Positions 57,925 through 64,000 of a DNA stretch of 64,000 nt are shown here, piece after piece. Numbering within the stretch: the stretch's first letter is position 1; every line of letters starts with the position of its first letter. Position numbers and translations under genes: made by a program. Origin of the DNA: Bubalus kerabau (taxonomy: Eukaryota; Chordata; Mammalia; Artiodactyla; Bovidae); NCBI RefSeq assembly GCF_029407905.1, contig NC_073643.1, positions 26,750,001-26,814,000 of the forward strand, in the 5' to 3' direction. The notes beneath the pieces were generated by a model. The model was not told the DNA's origin, made no database searches, and worked only from the letters and a program-made list of their open reading frames with translations.

Positions 57925-58218
57925 GTTCTACAAGTTGGGCTTTGGATGTATATTTTATTCTGTAGATTTCAAAATAGTTACTTTTTCAAAATAATAGAGT
58001 AGTTTCTCACTCTTTGGTCCCTGGTATATCCTCTGAGGAGGGCATGAGTGGGAGTCACATGGCAGAGGGGGTATAAAGGGAAAGATGTAAGGCTTCTGCT
58101 TCATCCACATCAACAAATGTAATTTCAAACAAGGCTTTCCCTGGATCCAATATGAAACATTTCAGTCCCTGGAAACACTATATATAAACACTATAAGGAG
58201 CAGTATGTCTATTGTTCA

Positions 58219-58442
58219 TCTGCTAATGTCCCCAAATGTCACAAAGGTAATTATTTGGATGACATTTATGTGACGCAGTTGGACATTGTTACAGTTAATA
58301 TAAAGTCTGCCTTTGGCAACCACTTTATTTCCACCTACATCAAACTGTAGATGCATGATCACTTTTCCTGGGAGAAAGCTTTCCTCCCCCCCAAAAACAT
58401 CTTTGCTTTCTTTTATTCGTGTGCCCTTCACATTAATGCCCA
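58219..58442 (-). other. Candidate alternative or cryptic exon, in frame with the Ig1 exon
   Basis: About 360 bp past the Ig1 exon donor on the gene strand there is a strong acceptor (pyrimidine tract then ttttgcag ending at 58443). The next bases (TG GGC ATT AAT) continue the frame set by the split T at the end of the Ig1 exon and stay open for about 74 codons, to a TGA near 58219. Splicing here would give a product cut short after Ig1. I do not recognise the encoded sequence, see no clear AATAAA just beyond, and see no good donor within it. It may be chance or an old repeat relic. Confidence 0.25.
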
Positions 58443-58469
58443 CTGCAAAATAAGAAGGAAAAAGGAGAT

Positions 58470-58473
<4 letters not shown>

Positions 58474-58507
<34 letters not shown>
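58474..58507. repeat. (AT)n microsatellite
   Basis: An alternating AT run between the Ig1 exon and the exon-like segment at 58219. Confidence 0.92.
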
Positions 58508-58512
<5 letters not shown>

Positions 58513-58801
58513 CTTTATCTGAATATGTATATCTAGAACTTTCAGAGATGTTTCTAAATATAATTCACAAAATACAATAATACTGATATTTCCTGGTTTT
58601 TTTTTTTTTTTTGAAACAGATTCAACTATTCCCAGGAGTCTGAATTCACAAAATGCACACTGTTATAACTTTTTACCTCTATAAATTCATATTTGCTCTC
58701 AAAGAGCATGTGATTGGCAAAGTTGGCTTTTTTCTACTATGGTTATAATAAGAATATATTTTCAGAAACACAAAGATTATAGATTTTTCCCACAAACTCA
58801 C

Positions 58802-58977
58802 ATGCAAATTGGAGCTTTGCCTTCTGACTCAGAATTGTTCCCAGAGAATTGGTGGCCAGGCACTGGTATGTGCCAATATCTTGATCTGTGCGAGGGCTGC
58901 TGATTGCCAAACTGCCTCCATCCAACCTGTAGTGATAGCTCATGGTAAAATCAATATCTGCGCCATTGTGCTTCCAC
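58802..58977 (-). CDS. CNTN6: Contactin-6 coding exon, second half of Ig domain 1 (partial gene)
   Basis: This exon encodes 58 complete residues plus one split base at each end. It opens with the Ig C-strand Trp (WKHNGADIDF) and carries the F-strand DxGxYxC signature (DQDIGTYQCLATN), ending at KLQFA. The minus strand shows a pyrimidine tract and cag acceptor just above 58977 and a gtgagt donor just below 58802. The last base (T) joins the first two bases of the next exon (AT) to make Tyr, so the introns are phase 1. CNTN6 is a GPI-anchored neural cell-surface protein with six Ig and four Fn3 domains; family knowledge places it in synapse and axon development and Notch-related signalling. The assignment to CNTN6 rather than CNTN3, 4 or 5 rests on my recall of the human protein. 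The residue at the human N-G-T sequon is N-G-A here. Confidence 0.93.
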
Positions 58978-61900
58978 CTGCAAAGGAAAAAAAAGAAATC
59001 AAATTATGCCTCCAAAATCAGAGTTGACCACTACTGATTTAAACAACATAAATTTGCAATCCTTGAGACTGTTAAAATAAAACAAAACATGGTTACATGT
59101 GGGCACATCCTACCAGTTTCACTGAAGATTATTGTCTTCGTGAGCTCCATAATATCAATAACTAGATTATTGGAAAGATCTTCTACTCTTTACAAATTAT
59201 AAACACTCACCAAAACCTGTACAGTAAGGCAACAGAACTCTTGACACAAGAAATAAAAAGTAGACATTCAGTCAATAACCCTGGCCATCCTATTCCTTTA
59301 ACAACTTTTCAAATAATATATACCATACCTGAACACCCACACTGATACTGCAAAATTGAATGTCAAAAATGATTTAGACATGAAGTCCAAGAAGAATATA
59401 TTAGAATGGCACATAGAAAGTCAGCAAAGATTTTACAATGCCAATTTGAGGTTGATAACAAAACAAAAATAACCTGACTACTTTAGAACATGATTGTCTC
59501 TGATAGTTTCTTACTTGGAAAATTAATCATGCTGAAAATATTTCAACAGTACTTAGAAATGCCAAACTAAAATTATACCTTAACAAAACAAATGCAGTTT
59601 GAGAGGTTTTCATTTTAGGCTGCAAAAAATTTCTCGGCTTACCTAGTAGTCAACAATCTTTTAGAACATTAATTAAGTATCAGAAAATCCTAACAGTTAT
59701 ATTTATTTTCATAGAAGTATTAGATGATTTAGAAATTATGTTTTATCATTTTAAGATGAATGAATGCCCATTTGTTATCTTTAATGGACCCACCTCCCCC
59801 AGCTTGCAACCCCTTACTTCCATCAAAATAGTCAGACATTTTGAAATCAGAATATTACACATTCAAACATATGCATTTCTATGGCACTAGCTTTGTGTAG
59901 TAATATAAACCATTTAAGAAAAGAGATACATTTTAAAATATTGAGTTAAGATAATCAGTCAGAAAAACAAGTGAATACCTCTTCCTGTGAAATAAAGACA
60001 GTTTGTACATCTTGTTTCTTTAGGGTTTATGCAAGCTCTGCAGATTCTTCCCTTCATGCTAAGGTCATATTAAAAATAGTTTTGTGCGGGTAGCTAATTG
60101 TAAGGAAGGAATGACATTTTATAGAATTATTCCAAATGTCATTGACTTTTTTAGAATTCTGAAACATCCCGTGGAAAAAGTCTAGCAAATGTCTACAGCA
60201 GTAGAAGAGAAATAGAGACTTAGGGTATCTTCCACCCTGTTAAAGATGAGAAATGATGGATATCAAATCATCCAGAGGACTTGAACCGACTCTGTCACTT
60301 TTAAATTACTTAGCCAATTCTTGCGCACCTCAACTTCTTTTTAATAAAAGGAAGCTGAAAGACAACAGTCAAAAATAGTACATTTCATTTGCCTGAACTA
60401 TCTGCCAATTTTTTTTTTCTAGAGAAATTTATTCGGTTTTTAGTTCTCAATATTAGAAGAAGAAAATGGAGAAAACTATTATTTTTTCAGGCCTGTCTGA
60501 AGCCTTGAATATTCTCCTTACCAGTGCTATAATACTGTCTTTCATAGTTTGTTTACGGGACATGGTCCTTGAACCTTTGTGTTCCCTTGCTTTTTCAATG
60601 CAAAGGATATACCGCACTTAGGTTGCCAGCTTTCTTTAATTTTGAAATCAATCACTGAAATAACTGCTGTCATCATTACATGCTCCTAATTAAGCTCGGT
60701 AATTGTTTTTCAACACAAATTCAAAGTTGTTGGCTTAGCTGCAGCAAATGAATTTTTCACACTCTCCCCATAATCATTCTAATCACTATGGTACAATGAT
60801 TATTAAACTGTGCATATAGATCAGGGGTTCAACTCATGGTGTGGGCTTTGTTCTAATTAATATGTTTAAATAAATTGAGAAATAGTATTAATGAATTCAA
60901 GTGATTGTCATACAAGTGTTACTGATAGAATGCCATGCCCAGGAGAATTATCTCATGATGCAAACTAGGAAATATGCTATAGAAGATTATTTTAAGCATC
61001 TGCCTTAATATCATATTAATTCCATGAAACATAATGGATTTGAACTAAAATCTTGACCTTTTTCTGGGGAACATCCTTCACTATTAAGTAGTTAAGCCCT
61101 GTGTCAAGAATATAATGTCTGGGGCTATATTTGTTTGCTAGTCTGTGATAATGTATGTGTGTGTGAGAGTGTTTTTTTCAAAACTGAGCCTTGCTTTAGA
61201 GTTACATGGAGTGCTGTTTCTGGACCCATTCCTAGACACATGAAGAACTCCAAAATTGAAAATTTTAACATCTCTCAGGGTGATTCTAACGTGCACTAAA
61301 TTTAGTTCCATTGACCTCATAGAAAGAGTCCTAGGCCTAGCTTTGATATTCCTTTGTTCTGTATGCTTAGCCAAGTCATTTCTCCAAAAGTCATATCCAT
61401 TGATTATAAAATTTGCACAATACAAATATCCTGCTTTGTCACAGAAAGTTGTTAAGTAGATCAAGGGAGGAAATGAGTAAAAAGAATAGTAAGGCAGAGT
61501 AACACACTTTGTGATTTTTACTTACAGGCCTAGAGCTTCTCCAAACTTAAGAATGTCTTTGTGACTGGAATAGATTAAATCACAGAAAGGAACCTTCTCC
61601 AGTGACCAGATTCAGAGGACACGTGGTAGAAATTCTCTCTGACATTCAAAGAACTTTTTCTGACAGAGTGTATCCTATGTAAAAATAATTTATGTGTGTG
61701 TCGTTTCATTTTCCCAAATAAAATATATATTCTGAGCTCTAGAACTCAGCTCATCACCTATCTCATCACTATATCCTTGACTTATTAAGTATGAGCAATT
61801 CTACCCAAGTACTATTTTTTTTCCAAGTACTATTTTTGAGTAACCCATTTTCCTTCCTTTAACAAAGCTGCATGGTTAGAAGTTAATTTTCATGTGTTTC

Positions 61901-62341
61901 CTGGTCTTTAAAAGAATAGAAAGTGATCCTTTCCACTGGAAAACTTTGCCTAACATATATCTTGTCTTCACTGATACTCTGTCCGTGAAAGTATTGAATC
62001 CAACTGAAAGTGACTTTAGACAAGATTCTTTTAAACTGTTTCCAAAGTTCTGCTTTCCATGTTGCTTAGTTTCTCTTATGAGACTTCATTTTCTAAAGGG
62101 AATTTACTAAAAGGAATAAAATACACCTTAAAATCAACCACACCCTCACTTTATGGATGAGGGATACAACAATAGGAGAAAGACATGATTATTCCAGGGT
62201 TATATATGTAACGATAGAGCTGTGAGTAGAAATGATAACTCTTGGTTCTAAGCCAATGGGTTTTTAGTACAGCTTCACACTATACCCAAGTAACTTCAAA
62301 TAATGTTAAACTCCGAATCATAAAGAGTGTCCATCTGTTTC

Positions 62342-62360
62342 ACACACACACACACACACA
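62342..62360. repeat. Short (CA)n run
   Basis: An AC run. Confidence 0.9.
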
Positions 62361-63444
62361 AACACTCAGACACACAATCCAAAATGAATACAGTCATGAG
62401 GATTTTTTAAAAATAAATTTTAAGTTCGGAAGGGTCATATTAAAACTAAAATTCACATTTTGTTGCTAATGTGCATTGTCTGAAATACCTCTGCCCTTTA
62501 TTATCAAGAAAACTGGGATTCAATCTGACATTTAAGCATTAAAAACTTTTTTTTTTCCTCATTATCTTTTAAAAGCATCTTGAGTATTTTATACCATGAT
62601 AGTAGAAATAAGCTAAACCCAGTTAAGGGGACTGGAAATAAGATGTTGACTGCCTGTCTTTAGCCTCCTTATTTACAAGCATTACAACAGAAGCCATTTC
62701 ACAACATTGAAATTTGCAATCTCTTCATTCAGTGTATTTCTTCACAGGTATTATTAGCAAATTGTTTGAGAACCACTGTATTATATCTTTCCATGTATTA
62801 TAAGTCAATAGAAATTTTTATATAAGTACATGACTAATCGATGATCTGTCTTACCTATACTTAACAATTGTTTCTTATTGTATAGGGACTGACATGTTTT
62901 TCCTCTTCTCTAATAAATTCTATCAATCTTTAGGAACAATCAAATTAGTTATCAAAAATAAAATTGCAACTTGAAGTATTAGGTGATCTCAAAAATATGT
63001 TAGTCACATTTTTGTATATTTAGCCAAGTTTTAATTTAAATAACACAGCTTTTTACTTAAGGAAACAACCATGAACTAGATGGACCAATTTATAAACTAA
63101 GTAATCTTCATTTGCTAGATGGACTTCATTGGTTGAGGTATTCTAAAGATAGAAAAGCCCTAATAAAGCCTAAACAATAAGACACAGTTTTCAGCTCTTT
63201 TGTTGTAAAAAATAATACTGAAGTTATTTTGACAAGATAAGAGACACAAGATAGAAAGTTGTCTTTAACCTTTTGTATTTAAGTCATTTAGCTAGTTAAT
63301 TAGATAATTATAAGATCACAGTAATTATGTATATAAATATGGTATTTTTAATGAAACATATAAATCAGGAAAAGACAGTTTTTTTTGTTTGTTTTGTTTT
63401 TTACTAAAATGGACTGAATTTGTTGCTTTTTGTGTGTGATGATT

Positions 63445-63635
63445 TACAATGCAGGAGACATAAGAGTTGTAGGTTCAATCCCTAGATCAGGAAGATTCCC
63501 CTGGAGGAGGGCATGGCAATCCACTCCTGTATTCTTGCCTGGAGAATCCCATGGACAGAGGAACCTGGTCGGCTATACAGTCCATGGGGTCACAAAGAGC
63601 TGGACACAATTGAAATGACTTAGCATGTATGCACT
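63445..63635 (+). mobile_element. Bov-tA SINE, 5'-truncated, sense
   Basis: It begins within the head (tttacaatgcaggagacata) and ends aatgacttagcatgtatgca. Confidence 0.88.
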
Positions 63636-64000
63636 AAAAATTAAGACTTAAAAAAAATGCTTTTAAATCATAAAGCCACAATAGTCATTTTAATATTATT
63701 CTACTTTTTCTATATTCATACTGTACATGCAATTCTTACCAACACAATATCTTTTAGATTTACACAAGTATAATGCATATATGCATATATTTGCAAAGTC
63801 CACCCACAATGTGAATCAGATTCTGCCTCTACTGTAATATTCTAAGAACAGAAACACTGCAGACCATTCTTTCTTATTATTTCAGAGGTAATATGTGAGG
63901 AACAAATATATATATTTCTAGTTGCCCAGAATAAAAATTGCTTTTCTGCCTTAGATGCTCCATAGTTGTCTTCAACATATTTTTTCTAAAACCAGTTCTT

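Larger units (their letters stand above)
17997..58801 (-). other. CNTN6: CNTN6 intron between the Ig1 and linker exons
   Basis: This is a phase-1 intron of about 40.8 kb with a gtgagt donor at 58801 and a cag-type acceptor ending at 17997. It carries most of the retroposons in the window, including the solo LTR, several BovB copies and L1 tails. Two exon-like segments on the gene strand (58219-58442 and 35807-36068) are listed separately. Confidence 0.9.
58978..64000 (-). other. CNTN6: CNTN6 intron upstream of the Ig1 exon (partial), nearly repeat-free
   Basis: The acceptor for the Ig1 exon is at its low end. I looked for the preceding exon (start of Ig1) on the minus strand and did not find one, so it should lie beyond 64000. 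Apart from a CA run (62342-62360) and one Bov-tA SINE (63445-63635) I see no recognisable repeat. The stretch 60600-60960 looks unusually non-repetitive and rich in homeodomain-type cores. Confidence 0.75.

Noticed and set aside
57695..57994. 99-codon frame through the LTR end
   Set aside because: It runs across the LTR boundary into flank; no viral or host domain.
1..64000. CRISPR array, operon or phage-like system
   Set aside because: Spaced repeats are SINE and LINE copies with target duplications; spliced exons and retroposons show vertebrate DNA.

Overview
The window is mammalian nuclear DNA from a ruminant, almost certainly a bovid. The diagnosis rests on BovB (RTE) LINE fragments, BOV-A2 and Bov-tA SINEs, and L1 3' tails of the ruminant type, all overlaid on pan-mammalian relics (MIR, L2, MER5A, MER20). 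I cannot tell the genus from sequence alone. There is no bacterial-type operon, CRISPR array, tRNA/rRNA gene or intact autonomous mobile element.

The only gene I can support is on the minus strand. Three short coding exons, each with canonical splice sites, join in phase and encode the middle of the N-terminal Ig region of a contactin; the sequence matches what I know of contactin-6 (CNTN6, NB-3), a GPI-anchored neuronal adhesion molecule. In transcription order: 58977-58802 (second half of Ig1), 17996-17901 (Ig1-Ig2 linker and the first Ig2 cysteine), 655-452 (rest of Ig2). The introns between them are about 40.8 kb and 17.2 kb. The 5' part of the gene lies beyond 64000 and the Fn3 and GPI part lies before position 1. 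Everything else is intron.

Layout: 0.7-9.8 kb holds an old antisense L1 split by a mariner MITE, several SINEs, MER5A and a MER20 split by a BOV-A unit. 10-14.9 kb is mostly unique with one L2. 14.9-23.5 kb is a dense retroposon cluster around the 96-bp exon, with four BovB fragments, nested L1 and BOV-A2 insertions and a 77-bp inverted repeat. 23.5-38.8 kb is mainly unique intron with scattered SINEs and MIRs. 38.8-44.7 kb holds an old L1, two BovB copies in opposite orientation and two younger L1 3' ends. 45-57 kb has scattered SINEs and an old L1. A solo LTR with a 4-bp target duplication lies at 57442-57924, just past the 3' side of the Ig1 exon. 59-64 kb is nearly repeat-free.

The long open frames in BovB and SINE DNA are retroposon coding debris, not host genes. 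The observations most worth testing are two exon-like segments on the gene strand (58219-58442 and 35807-36068), the 77-bp inverted arms flanking one BovB copy, and a BovB copy that looks like a twin-priming insertion. I saw no convincing new biological system.
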